Assembly (NCBI GenBank): GCA_902797845.1
Contig: CADBUJ010000022.1
Coordinates: 62,001 to 126,000, forward strand
DNA: 64,000 nucleotides
Source: an uncultured Eubacteriales bacterium
GTDB taxonomy: Bacteria > Bacillota > Clostridia > Lachnospirales > Lachnospiraceae
Reading direction: 5' to 3'
Shown here: piece after piece, positions 27,325-35,762 of the stretch
Layout of the letters: the number at the start of each line of letters is the position of its first letter
Position numbering within the stretch: position 1 is the first letter of the stretch
Notes under the pieces: generated by a model
Told to the model about the DNA's origin: nothing
The model's database searches: none
What the model saw: only the letters and a program-made list of their open reading frames with translations
Translations under genes and position numbers: made by a program

Positions 27325-28827
27325 ATGAGAAGGATACTTATTTGTGAACTGCATGAGGAATCTGACACCTTTAATCCTGAGATCGCGGGATTGGAATTCT
27401 TTAAGGGCGTCCGGTATGCAGAGGGACAGGAGGCATATGATCTTTGCAAAAAGCTTCCGTGCGCATTTCATGGAATGATCGATGCCATCGAGGAGGATGA
27501 CGGAGAAGTCATCCCGGGAATATCCCTTTACGGCGGCTCTGCAGGAGTGGTCTCCGACGAGGTATATAATCTTCTTAAGGACAGGACGGAGTATTATATC
27601 AAGAACTCAGGTGATCTGGACGGAGTCTTTGTTTCCTGCCACGGTGCCACGGTAGTGGAATCGGAATGGGATGCCTGCGGTAAGTATCTGGAATTCGTAA
27701 GGGAGCTTGTGGGGCCGGATGTGGTCGTTGCTGCTTCCTTTGACCTTCATGCCAATATTACGGATACACTTCTTGAGGCTGTTGATGCAGCATGCGCTTA
27801 TCAGACATATCCCCATATGGATTTTTATGAAACGGGTTTAAGGGCAGGCAGAATGGGCATGAGGATCCTTGATAAAAAGCCTACCGTTATGGCGGCGGTA
27901 CATATACCAATGCTTGTACCGGCTCAAGGATATACGTCTCTTGTAAGCCCCTTCAAGGATATAATAGATTACGGCAACAGCCTTGTAAAAGACGGAAAAG
28001 TCCTGGATTTTTCCGTACTCACGGTTACGCCCTGGATGGATATAGATCCCCATGAATGTACCTGTATCGTCATAGCAGAGGACGGAGAGACCGCATGTAA
28101 GTATGCCGATGAACTGGCAGAGAAGCTTTTTGCAGCCAAGGATGATATGTGGCCGGAGATGATGACGGTAGACGAGATAATAGATCTGGCTGAAAGACCT
28201 GAGACAAAGAAGCCTGTGGTAGTAGGAGACGGAGCGGACTCCGTTAACAGCGGAACACCGGGTGACTGTATATATGAGGCCCTGAGAGTATACGAACGGG
28301 GATCATCACTTAAAACAGGCATGTTCGTAAAGGATCCTGAAACAGTAGCGAAAGCTTTTGAAACAGGCGTAGGAGGAGAAGCCGATTTCGAAATAGGCGG
28401 AAAGATAACTCCCGATGTACCCGGTCCCTTAAGAGCAAGAGGAAGAGTCAGATGTCTTTCTGACGGGGAATATGTACAGGAAGGTCCCGCAGGAAGAGGC
28501 TTCCCCTGCCAGATGGGCAGAACGGCTGTTATAAGTATAGGAAATATAGATCTTATGGTATGTGAAGATCCGAGAGGCTCCTCGGGTGACCCTCAGATAC
28601 TGCGGCACTTCGGCATAGAGCCGACCCTTTACGATCTTATAGTGGTAAAGGCGGCCACCTCTTTCAAAGTGCCTTATGGTCCCATTGCGGGCACCATCGT
28701 CATAGTGGATACTCCGGGTGCTGCAGCAGCCAATCTTCACAGATTTAACTGGAAAAACAAGGCTGCAAATATGTATCCCTTCGATCTGGAGGAGGGTTAT
28801 ACTCTGGAAAAAGCCACAGTAAGGTAA
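27325..28827 (+). CDS. M81 family metallopeptidase (MlrC-like)
   Basis: Zinc hydrolase related to MlrC, the enzyme that cleaves linearised microcystin in Sphingomonas. The 500-residue protein shows the N-terminal DUF1485 features CELHEESDTFNPE, the VSCHGATVVESEWDACG segment and SFDLHANITDTLL, where conserved His/Asp residues bind metal, and the MlrC C-terminal domain starting near GAGG-type residues around 370. AAGGAGG precedes the ATG. It is tightly linked to the fused-ATPase importer (2-base gap), so it probably hydrolyses a peptide or amide brought in by that system. The natural substrate is unknown. Confidence 0.88.
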   Translation: MRRILICELHEESDTFNPEIAGLEFFKGVRYAEGQEAYDLCKKLPCAFHGMIDAIEEDDGEVIPGISLYGGSAGVVSDEVYNLLKDRTEYYIKNSGDLDGVFVSCHGATVVESEWDACGKYLEFVRELVGPDVVVAASFDLHANITDTLLEAVDAACAYQTYPHMDFYETGLRAGRMGMRILDKKPTVMAAVHIPMLVPAQGYTSLVSPFKDIIDYGNSLVKDGKVLDFSVLTVTPWMDIDPHECTCIVIAEDGETACKYADELAEKLFAAKDDMWPEMMTVDEIIDLAERPETKKPVVVGDGADSVNSGTPGDCIYEALRVYERGSSLKTGMFVKDPETVAKAFETGVGGEADFEIGGKITPDVPGPLRARGRVRCLSDGEYVQEGPAGRGFPCQMGRTAVISIGNIDLMVCEDPRGSSGDPQILRHFGIEPTLYDLIVVKAATSFKVPYGPIAGTIVIVDTPGAAAANLHRFNWKNKAANMYPFDLEEGYTLEKATVR

Positions 28828-28830
28828 AAA

Positions 28831-30045
28831 ATGATAAACATACGGCTTCCTGATGATGTAAAAAGAATAATGGAAAAGCTGGAAGATGCCGGCTTTGAAG
28901 CCTATGCGGTAGGAGGTTGTATAAGGGATTACCTTTTGGGAAGACCTCCGGGTGATCATGACATCACAACAGATGCAAGACCTGATCAGATAAAGGCGCT
29001 TTTCAGCCATACTGTTGATACGGGAATAGAGCACGGTACGGTAACAGTGCTTTTGGGAGGCAAACCGTATGAGGTGACGACATACCGGGTGGACGGGCCC
29101 TACTCTGACGGCAGGCATCCTGATGCGGTCTCTTTTACAAGAAGCCTGGAGGAAGATCTGCTGCGCCGGGATTTTACCATAAATGCCATGGCGTATAACG
29201 AAAGAGAGGGCTTAAAGGATCTTTACGGCGGAGTCTCGGATCTCGAGAACAGGCTGATCAGGTGCGTGGGAGATCCCAAGGACAGATTTCGGGAGGATGC
29301 CCTGCGCATATTAAGAGCCTTAAGATTTGCTGCCCAGCTGGATTTTACTCTGGAGGAGGGTACAAAAAAGGCTATCAGGGAAATGGCACCGGGCCTTGTG
29401 CGCATAAGCGCAGAGAGGATACAGACCGAGCTGAAGAAACTGCTGCTCTCGGATAATCCCGATTATGTAAGGCTGTTAAAAGAATATGGCATAACAGATC
29501 ACATCCTTAAATGGGCTGACCCGGACAAGGAATGCCTGGAGGCTTTAAAAGCTTCCAAAGCGGACCTGGGAGTAAGGCTGGGGATAATGCTCTCCAAGAA
29601 TCTTTCCGAAGCGGGAGAGATCTTAAGGACTTTAAAGATGGATAATGCCACTATAGATAAAGTAAAAGGCATCCTGAAGTATAAAGATGGTTTTCCCGAA
29701 GCAGAAAAAAAGGCCATAAAAAGATATATATCAGAAACGGGGGAAGAGCTTTTTCTTTCCGTTACGGATTATAAAGAAGCTTATTTCAAGGCCGCCGGTA
29801 ATAAAGAAGGCCTTAGGGATCTTAGACAGATAAAGGATATATATGAGGATATAAAAGAAAACGGAGAATGCATAAGTATAAGAGACCTTATGATAAACGG
29901 AGCCGATATAATCGCCTTAGGGGCAAAAGAAGGCCCGGAAATAGGAGATATCCTTAAAAAGCTCCTTCTTAAGGTAATAGAAGAGCCTGATCTGAACAGC
30001 AAAGAGACCCTTCTTAATGCAGCAAAAGAATATCTGAAGATATAA
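28831..30045 (+). CDS. cca: CCA tRNA nucleotidyltransferase
   Basis: Adds or repairs the 3' CCA of tRNAs (class II nucleotidyltransferase). Motifs are GGCIRDYLLGRPPGDHDITTDA with the metal Asp pair, TYRVDGPYSDGRHPD, RRDFTINAMAYN, and DLYGGVSDLENRLIRCVGDPKDRFREDALRILRALRFAAQL. Length is 404 residues. It starts 3 bases after the M81 gene and so is the last gene of the importer operon, although its function is housekeeping. A shared terminator ends it. Confidence 0.95.
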   Translation: MINIRLPDDVKRIMEKLEDAGFEAYAVGGCIRDYLLGRPPGDHDITTDARPDQIKALFSHTVDTGIEHGTVTVLLGGKPYEVTTYRVDGPYSDGRHPDAVSFTRSLEEDLLRRDFTINAMAYNEREGLKDLYGGVSDLENRLIRCVGDPKDRFREDALRILRALRFAAQLDFTLEEGTKKAIREMAPGLVRISAERIQTELKKLLLSDNPDYVRLLKEYGITDHILKWADPDKECLEALKASKADLGVRLGIMLSKNLSEAGEILRTLKMDNATIDKVKGILKYKDGFPEAEKKAIKRYISETGEELFLSVTDYKEAYFKAAGNKEGLRDLRQIKDIYEDIKENGECISIRDLMINGADIIALGAKEGPEIGDILKKLLLKVIEEPDLNSKETLLNAAKEYLKI

Positions 30046-30047
30046 AT

Positions 30048-30080
30048 AAAAGCCCTGAAGTCATAAACTTCAGGGCTTTT
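30048..30080. terminator. Bidirectional terminator between cca and the minus-strand membrane protein gene
   Basis: AAAAGCCCTGAAGT pairs perfectly with ACTTCAGGGCTTTT; the flanking A and T runs let it act on both strands for the two convergent genes. Confidence 0.85.
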
Positions 30081-30088
30081 GATATTGT

Positions 30089-30541
30089 TCAGCGTTTCTT
30101 TTTCTTCTTGTCTTCCATTTTCGCAAGAGAACCGTGAGTTGCCGCAACCTTAGTTATATATATACCGCTGATCGTAGCCTTTATCTCCTGCTTTACGGGA
30201 ATAAGATCGAATACGTTGGGCTCTGACACAAGATCTATGACTCTGCTGCCTATTTTTGCTCTTACAACAGGGACCTTTGTCATTTTGTTGATCTTGGGCA
30301 CGGAATCCATTATAGCCTGAGGAAAATCTGCATCCTTCATACGCATCATTTTTTTATCTATAACGAGTATGGAATAGGTCTGGGCTGCAGCTTCGATTTT
30401 TGGAGCATTCTCAGCCATCCTTTTCTGCTGTCTTCTTCCGAAAAGATATAAGCCCGTAAAAGCGCCCACAAGTATTACCAGTACGATGATCAATACAAGA
30501 AGGACCGGTGAAATAGCTAAAAATAAAGGATTATGATTCAA
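30089..30541 (-). CDS. Membrane-anchored protein of unknown function
   Basis: I do not recognise a named domain. The 150 residues begin with one long hydrophobic helix (about 5-32), then FGRRQQKRM, an alpha-beta/beta region containing YSILVIDKKMMRMKDADFP and VPVVRAKIGSRVIDLVSEPNVFDLIPV, and a basic tail KKKKR. The pattern suggests a cytosolic beta domain tethered to the membrane. The start is TTG at 30541, with GGGAGG 9 bases upstream. It follows plsC by 44 bases and is probably co-transcribed with it. Confidence 0.75.
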   Translation of the reverse strand: MNHNPLFLAISPVLLVLIIVLVILVGAFTGLYLFGRRQQKRMAENAPKIEAAAQTYSILVIDKKMMRMKDADFPQAIMDSVPKINKMTKVPVVRAKIGSRVIDLVSEPNVFDLIPVKQEIKATISGIYITKVAATHGSLAKMEDKKKKKR

Positions 30542-30585
30542 TGTTTATATCCTCCCTCTTCCTTAAATGACACCTTGGAATAATA

Positions 30586-31311
30586 TCATTTTTGGGCCTT
30601 ATTATCAAGTATGGAAGCTATGCGCGACTGGATCACGGGACCCATTTCCGAAAGCTGTTCCTTGGTAAGATCCTTCGGGTACACAGGCTCTCCGAAGGTG
30701 ATGGTTACAGGACCTGCCTTTACCCAGGGCTTATGATCATCAAATATGGCCGCAGTTCCGGTCATGGCAACGGGGATCACGGCGCAGCCGGTTTTCTTTG
30801 CTATCTTAAAGGAACCCTCCTTAAAGGGGAGCATATTCCCGTCTTTTGATCTTGTACCCTCCGGATATATAAGCACGCTTATGCCTTTTTCGATAAGCTC
30901 CGTAGCCTTTTTTATGGACCGTACATTACTTCTTACATCCTGTCTGTCGATAAAGACGCATTCGATGAGCATCATCCACCAGCTGAAAATGGGGAACTTT
31001 TTAAAAACAGCCTTGGCCACTATGGCAGTAGGCGGCTTGCAGAGGGGATGCCCTACTATAAGGTCGAAGAAACCGTTGTGATTTCCCGCGTAAAGAACGG
31101 CCTCATTATCCGGTATATTTTCCCGGCCCTCCACCGTCACCTTTACTCCTGCCAGTACACGTATCACGTTGAAGCCGAATCTCACTATGGCATTTGCGGC
31201 CATAAGGCGTGCCCTTTTGCTGAAAAGGCCGACTATGAGCAGGATGAGCTGTACGGGAAGACTTATTATAAAATAAATAGTCATGAATATGATTATTATC
31301 ACAAGTCTCAT
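30586..31311 (-). CDS. plsC: 1-acyl-sn-glycerol-3-phosphate acyltransferase
   Basis: Acylates lysophosphatidic acid to phosphatidic acid in phospholipid synthesis, at the inner membrane. After an N-terminal hydrophobic helix (about 3-27) come the acyltransferase motifs: HNGFFD (the catalytic H-x4-D), VFIDRQDVRS, and YPEGTRSKDG, plus the late VIPVAMTG. Length is 241 residues. The start has GGGAGG upstream and its own promoter, diverging from the 839-residue protein gene. Confidence 0.94.
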   Translation of the reverse strand: MRLVIIIIFMTIYFIISLPVQLILLIVGLFSKRARLMAANAIVRFGFNVIRVLAGVKVTVEGRENIPDNEAVLYAGNHNGFFDLIVGHPLCKPPTAIVAKAVFKKFPIFSWWMMLIECVFIDRQDVRSNVRSIKKATELIEKGISVLIYPEGTRSKDGNMLPFKEGSFKIAKKTGCAVIPVAMTGTAAIFDDHKPWVKAGPVTITFGEPVYPKDLTKEQLSEMGPVIQSRIASILDNKAQK

Positions 31312-31330
31312 AGGAACACCTCCCGGTAAT

Positions 31331-31358
31331 ATAATACATTTTAACTGAAAGTTGTCAA
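31331..31358 (-). promoter_or_regulatory. Promoter of plsC
   Basis: On the minus strand TTGACA (31358-31353) and TATTAT (31336-31331) are 16 bp apart, about 20 bases before the plsC start. Confidence 0.6.
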
Positions 31359-31383
31359 ATTAGGGGAAAGGGCCGGTCTTTTA

Positions 31384-31392
31384 TGATATAAT
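31384..31392 (+). promoter_or_regulatory. Extended -10 promoter of the 839-residue protein gene
   Basis: TGATATAAT matches the extended -10 consensus TGnTATAAT; no good -35 box is present, which such promoters do not require. Confidence 0.5.
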
Positions 31393-31429
31393 CGACTGGA
31401 AATGCCGCAGACTCTTAAAGTATAAAGAG

Positions 31430-33949
31430 ATGACATACACAAAAAACATGAAGAAGATAAAAGCTATCCTGATACCGGTACTGGTCTTTCTGGCAGTATT
31501 CTTTGTATCAGTAAATATATTTTCATATTTTAAGAACAGGGATGTAAAAGCCGAAGGCGAGCTTTATGAGGGCGAGGAGATCCCCGTGATCAGCGCCGAC
31601 CTTAAGGGATATACCGTAAACAGACTTTACGGCTTCAGATCATCCATAGACCCCGGTACCATAAGAGACAGTATGATCCCTCTTTCGGGAGACGCCGGGG
31701 AGTTCTTCATTTCCAAAAATACGGAAGGCATCAAAAGCGTTACCTATACCATAACCTCTGTATCTACTCAGGATAAGATCCAGAAGGGAAAGATAACAAA
31801 ATTCCAAAAGTCCGATAAGGGACTTTCTTTTACTGTGGACACGGAAGGGAAAACGGAGAAAGATACAGAGTATTGCCTTACCTTCAATCTTCAGAAGGAG
31901 AACGGAGAAAGCTTCTACTACTATACAAGGCTTATGGTGTCAGACTCCTATGATTCCAAGAAGATGCTGGATTTTATCATGGATTTCAACGAAAAGACCT
32001 TTGATAAATCCTATGTTTCCAGTGTGGGCTCCTATATGTATGATACGGGAGCGCAAAGTACGGACCTTTCCAATATCGGAATAAATGCCACAGGAGATAT
32101 GCTCGTATGGGGACCCATGTATCCCAGTATGAAAGGGGAGCCCAACATCACCATTAAAGCCGTTGCCGAAAATGAGATGCAGGCGGTGCTCCGTTATGAT
32201 GTGGCTACGGATGCCATAGAGGAAGACAACAACATATACAACATATACGAGTTTTATTACATAAGATATGATACCGAAGATGATGTTATGCGGTTTATGA
32301 ATTACAACAGGACCATGGAACCTGCATATGCTGTCTCCAGGGAAGTTGTGGATGAGAACGGAATAGCACTGGGGATCATCGATGAAAGAAGCATCAGCAT
32401 GAGGGATATGTACAGCGAGGATTCTCATTATCTTGCATTTACACACGGCAAAGATGTTTATCTTTATAATCTTAAGGATAATGTTCTTTCGGATGTCTTC
32501 GGATTTAAAGATACCATGGCCAGGGGAATGTATAATACAAAGGTCTTAAGGGTGGATGAAGACGGAACACTTTATTTTCTGGCCTACGGATATATGCCTG
32601 AAGGTATAAGGGCAGGCCATGTGGGAACTTCGCTTTACCGGTACGACCAAAAGGATAATTCCCTTGAGGAGATCCTTTATATACCTTCTGCCAGATCATA
32701 TCCCGGTCTCATAAATGATATGGATAAGATGTCCTTTATGAGTGTGGATCATGATCTCTACATCATGGCCGGAGACAGTGTATACAACATTGATTACAGA
32801 AACGGCGAATATGTCCCCATAATAAGCGGCCTTTCCAGCTACGATTACGGTGTTTCCGAGGACGGGATGCAGCTGGCTCTTTATTCCAACAGATCGTCAG
32901 AAGACCTTGAAAGCTTCAATATAATAAACCTTGATGACGGAGAGATAAAGGAGATCTCCGTGCCTGAAAGGGAAAAAGGCATAAGCTTTATAGGCTTTTA
33001 CGGAAATGATATCATCTATGCCTTTGTGGAGGATATAGTCCCCAGGAAGGACGGGGGCATGGATCTTTATTATAAAGAGATAGATGTGGTGGATAAGGAT
33101 TTCAATGTCCTTAAGGTCTATAAAAAAGAAGGCAGGCTCCTTACGGGCATAGAGATGGATGAAAGGTCCATAAAGATAGAGATAGTCCGGAAAACAGATG
33201 ACGGTTATAAAAAGGACGGAACGGATTACCTTCTCAATAACAGAGATGCAGTCCTTGCGGATCTTTATATAAGAGATGTTTATGACAGAAGCCTGGGTAC
33301 CGTAAAGTATATGGAAGTAAACGATAATATGCCTGCACAGGATCCCATAGTCCTTTCGGCGAGGGTCCTTGCTGCAAAGGAGGACAATTCCGTTACGATA
33401 ACCGAGCTGACGGAACAGATCTCCTACTACGTTTATTCCGGCGGGCTGATGGAGGAAGAATTCTCCGACCCCGTAAAGGCCATAGAATACTGCAAGAATG
33501 TTGTCACAGGCTCTGTGGTGGACTCCAAGAATAATGTGGTATGGGAAGATATAAAGCTTCCTGCAGAGAAGGACAGATTTATAAATAACTTCCGCCAGGG
33601 AGATATGCAGGGAGAGATAATAAGGGCCATAAAGAACTACGAAAAGGCGGAAGGCGATACTGTTATCGACACATCCCTTTCCATGGCCGAAAATCTTTCC
33701 GAGAACCTGCCGGACAAAAGAGTCCTGGAGCTTACGGGCTTGGCATTTGAGGACATCCTGTATTATGTAAATAACGGAACGCCTGTTATAGGTAAGTATA
33801 AGGACGGAGGATATGTGCTGATAGTAGGATACAACAGCAATTATTTCTATGGGGCAGATCCTGAGAACGGGGAAATAATGGACTGGAACATATCCGCATA
33901 CAAAAAAGAATTTGAGGAAATGGGAAATATTTTTATAACATATTATTAA
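31430..33949 (+). CDS. Large membrane-anchored extracellular protein with a C39-like C-terminal domain, probably not catalytic
   Basis: An 839-residue protein. One N-terminal membrane helix (about 10-31) is followed by a long extracytoplasmic region rich in beta strands and Tyr/Asp, with repeated WD/Kelch-like segments (about 300-620) that could form a propeller. Residues about 700-839 look like a papain-fold C39-like domain: a helix leading to ILYYVNNGTPVIGKYKDGGYVLIVGYNSNYFYGADPENG. The usual His before the GY(D/N) strand is Gly-Tyr here, and no matching catalytic Cys is seen, so the domain is probably non-enzymatic. Related proteins of unknown function occur in Lachnospiraceae. The start at 31430 is preferred; 31448 is an alternative. 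Confidence 0.75.
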   Translation: MTYTKNMKKIKAILIPVLVFLAVFFVSVNIFSYFKNRDVKAEGELYEGEEIPVISADLKGYTVNRLYGFRSSIDPGTIRDSMIPLSGDAGEFFISKNTEGIKSVTYTITSVSTQDKIQKGKITKFQKSDKGLSFTVDTEGKTEKDTEYCLTFNLQKENGESFYYYTRLMVSDSYDSKKMLDFIMDFNEKTFDKSYVSSVGSYMYDTGAQSTDLSNIGINATGDMLVWGPMYPSMKGEPNITIKAVAENEMQAVLRYDVATDAIEEDNNIYNIYEFYYIRYDTEDDVMRFMNYNRTMEPAYAVSREVVDENGIALGIIDERSISMRDMYSEDSHYLAFTHGKDVYLYNLKDNVLSDVFGFKDTMARGMYNTKVLRVDEDGTLYFLAYGYMPEGIRAGHVGTSLYRYDQKDNSLEEILYIPSARSYPGLINDMDKMSFMSVDHDLYIMAGDSVYNIDYRNGEYVPIISGLSSYDYGVSEDGMQLALYSNRSSEDLESFNIINLDDGEIKEISVPEREKGISFIGFYGNDIIYAFVEDIVPRKDGGMDLYYKEIDVVDKDFNVLKVYKKEGRLLTGIEMDERSIKIEIVRKTDDGYKKDGTDYLLNNRDAVLADLYIRDVYDRSLGTVKYMEVNDNMPAQDPIVLSARVLAAKEDNSVTITELTEQISYYVYSGGLMEEEFSDPVKAIEYCKNVVTGSVVDSKNNVVWEDIKLPAEKDRFINNFRQGDMQGEIIRAIKNYEKAEGDTVIDTSLSMAENLSENLPDKRVLELTGLAFEDILYYVNNGTPVIGKYKDGGYVLIVGYNSNYFYGADPENGEIMDWNISAYKKEFEEMGNIFITYY

Positions 33950-33967
33950 TTCCGCAAAAGGAGATTT

Positions 33968-34000
33968 ACCGGTCCGGCAGACAGCCGGGCCGGTTTTTTT
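33968..34000 (+). terminator. Terminator after the 839-residue protein gene
   Basis: ACCGGTCCGGC pairs with GCCGGGCCGGT (one G-T pair), followed by seven T. Confidence 0.85.
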
Positions 34001-34076
34001 GTTGTATATACGGGGATCTTCAGCTTAAAGGCAGATAGAGGGCAGCAGGATCTTTGTTAAAAATTTGTGAAAAGTA

Positions 34077-34105
34077 TTGCCAATATATTACATAAAGGTT
34101 ACAAT
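34077..34105 (+). promoter_or_regulatory. Promoter of the secreted C39-like protein gene
   Basis: TTGCCA (34077-34082) and TACAAT (34100-34105) are 17 bp apart, about 64 bases before the start codon. Confidence 0.65.
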
Positions 34106-34116
34106 ATGTATGATCT

Positions 34117-34165
34117 AAAGGGAACACACAGTTCCTTTTTGATTTCAGTAAAAATGAAAGGAACC
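34117..34165 (+). promoter_or_regulatory. Leader with two mutually exclusive hairpins
   Basis: GGAAC (34121-34125) can pair with GTTCC (34131-34135) and is followed by five T, like a terminator. The same GTTCCTTT (34131-34138) pairs perfectly with AAAGGAAC (34157-34164), which contains the ribosome binding site of the following gene. The two structures cannot coexist. Confidence 0.5.
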
Positions 34166-34168
34166 TTT

Positions 34169-34789
34169 ATGAAGAAACGATTGACGGCATTGATGCTGAC
34201 TATGGTATTTACATTATGTATCTTCAGCACCGATGCTGCAGCTGAGAATGGCACGATTGTCGATGTAAGTGACGGAGTTACAAAGGAGGAGCTGAATGAT
34301 GATTCTGTTTTCCTTAAGCAGACCAGGTGGGGTACCTGTACCATAACGGCGGCAGGGACAATCATGAGAAGAGCGGCCATGCTTATGGGTAATCAGGATT
34401 GGCAGGACATCACGCTTGAAAGACTGGAGCAGGTCGCCTGGTCATATGCAGGGCTTTCCAATAAGTTTTCCCTGGACGGTGTATCTATGGGATACAGGGC
34501 CATATATTCAGAAGAAGAATTAAAGGAGATGCTTAAGGAACATCCCGAAGGCATCGTAGCTTATGACACATGGTATCCCCATGCAGTAGCCCTTCTGGAT
34601 TATGATGAGGAAACAGACACATGGTATTGTCAGGAACCTTCCGCATACAAGCCCGATGGCATTATGCCTGTGGAAGAATCTCTTATATCCATAAATAATG
34701 TAAGAGGCGTGTGGTACGCGGAAAGTTCCGGAGATCTGGATCTTTATCTTTCGACCATCAACGAAGAGGCATATGTCAGCAAAGAATAA
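34169..34789 (+). CDS. Secreted C39-like (papain-fold) cysteine peptidase domain protein
   Basis: Exported protein of 206 residues. The signal peptide (about 1-27) ends in DAAA. The mature domain carries QTRWGTCTITAAGTIMRRA with Cys57 as probable nucleophile, followed by the typical helix. HPEGIVAYD and PHAVALLDYDEETDTWYCQEPS place His138 in the second catalytic position. The layout matches small C39-like papain-fold proteins common in Lachnospiraceae. The start at 34169 follows AAAGGA and gives a clean signal peptide; the longer frame runs into the promoter. The upstream gene also ends in a C39-like domain. Protease activity is inferred from the Cys-His pair; the target is unknown. Confidence 0.82.
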   Translation: MKKRLTALMLTMVFTLCIFSTDAAAENGTIVDVSDGVTKEELNDDSVFLKQTRWGTCTITAAGTIMRRAAMLMGNQDWQDITLERLEQVAWSYAGLSNKFSLDGVSMGYRAIYSEEELKEMLKEHPEGIVAYDTWYPHAVALLDYDEETDTWYCQEPSAYKPDGIMPVEESLISINNVRGVWYAESSGDLDLYLSTINEEAYVSKE

Positions 34790-34803
34790 AACTGAATAAA
34801 AAT

Positions 34804-34836
34804 AAAAAAGATGGAACATGGATTCCATCTTTTTTT
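34804..34836. terminator. Bidirectional terminator between C39-like and pyridoxamine kinase genes
   Basis: AAAAAAGATGGAA pairs perfectly with TTCCATCTTTTTT; both genes converge here. Confidence 0.85.
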
Positions 34837-34841
34837 ATTAT

Positions 34842-35675
34842 TTATTTTTTTAGTCTTTCCATGAGCCATGGCAGCATAGGCTCAAATTTTACGCCGTAAA
34901 AGTGATCCGGATCATCCTGGGTGTTCTTGATGCAGCAGACCACATAATCTGCGGCTATGGTAGCAGCTTCTGCCTCAGATAAGCCTGACATCAGGGCTCC
35001 GGTAAAGGCAGATGCATATACATCTCCTGTGCCGTGGCATCCGTCTTTTATTTTTTCATGTTTGTAATATACCTTTTCTTTCCCGTCAAAAACAACTACA
35101 CCGGTAGTTTCGGGCTCATATGATACACCTGTTAGAACGACCTCTTTACAGCCCATGGAAATAAGGCCCTGAAGCAGCCTGTCAACATATGCTTCGTCAT
35201 ATACATCTGCATATTCTATGCCTGTCAGAAAAGAGGCTTCTGTTATGTTGGGAAGTATGATATGGGCATTGGCTGCAAGATGACGCATCTCTGCCACATA
35301 ATCAAGATCAAAGGCGGGATAGAGATTCCCGTTGTCTGCCATGGCAGGGTCCACTATGCGAAGGCCGTCAGGCAGAAGAAGGCTGTTGAAAATATCATTT
35401 ACATAGGAGATCTGCTGTGTGCTGCCCAGATATCCCGTATATATGGCACTGAACTTTATGCCTTCCTTTTCCCAGTGCTTTCTGATAAGCGGGATATCAT
35501 CCGTAAGATCTCTGAATGTAAAGTCTTTAAAACCGGCTGTATGAGTAGAAAGGACAGCAGACGGAAGAATAGCTGTTTCAAGGCCGCAGGCCGATAAGAT
35601 AGGGAGTGCTACAGTAAGGGAGCATTGCCCCACACATGAGATATCCTGGATCGTAAGTATTCGTTTGTATGTCAT
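34842..35675 (-). CDS. Pyridoxamine/pyridoxal kinase (PdxK/PdxY-like, ribokinase fold)
   Basis: Phosphorylates the hydroxymethyl group of B6 vitamers to make PLP or PMP. The 277-residue protein starts RILTIQDISCVGQCSL, has the substrate-loop segment SAVLSTHTAGF, and ends with the ATP/anion-hole motif GCHGTGDVYASAFTGAL. The ATG at 35675 is chosen because GGAGGG lies 5 bases upstream; an ATG at 35687 would put that site inside the gene. A pyrimidine kinase of the ThiD type is less likely from the N-terminal motifs. Upstream lies an unusual array of 10-bp repeats. Confidence 0.87.
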   Translation of the reverse strand: MTYKRILTIQDISCVGQCSLTVALPILSACGLETAILPSAVLSTHTAGFKDFTFRDLTDDIPLIRKHWEKEGIKFSAIYTGYLGSTQQISYVNDIFNSLLLPDGLRIVDPAMADNGNLYPAFDLDYVAEMRHLAANAHIILPNITEASFLTGIEYADVYDEAYVDRLLQGLISMGCKEVVLTGVSYEPETTGVVVFDGKEKVYYKHEKIKDGCHGTGDVYASAFTGALMSGLSEAEAATIAADYVVCCIKNTQDDPDHFYGVKFEPMLPWLMERLKK

Positions 35676-35710
35676 TTTTCCCTCCATGGATCGTTGCTGA
35701 TACTATATGT

Positions 35711-35744
35711 TACTAATCTATACTAATATATACTAATATATACT
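35711..35744. repeat. 10-bp tandem repeats upstream of the pyridoxamine kinase gene
   Basis: TACTAATCTA, TACTAATATA, TACTAATATA and a partial TACT are in direct tandem. The period equals about one helical turn, which would place protein sites on one face of the DNA. They occupy the promoter region of the minus-strand kinase gene. Confidence 0.8.
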
Positions 35745-35762
35745 GTCCCTTTGTGTATAGCC

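Noticed and set aside
31940..32446. Antisense open frame of 168 codons opposite the 839-residue protein gene
   Set aside because: His/Ile/Tyr-rich composition typical of a shadow frame; no supporting signals.
34067..34168. Longer start for the secreted C39-like protein
   Set aside because: It covers the promoter and leader and would displace the signal peptide.
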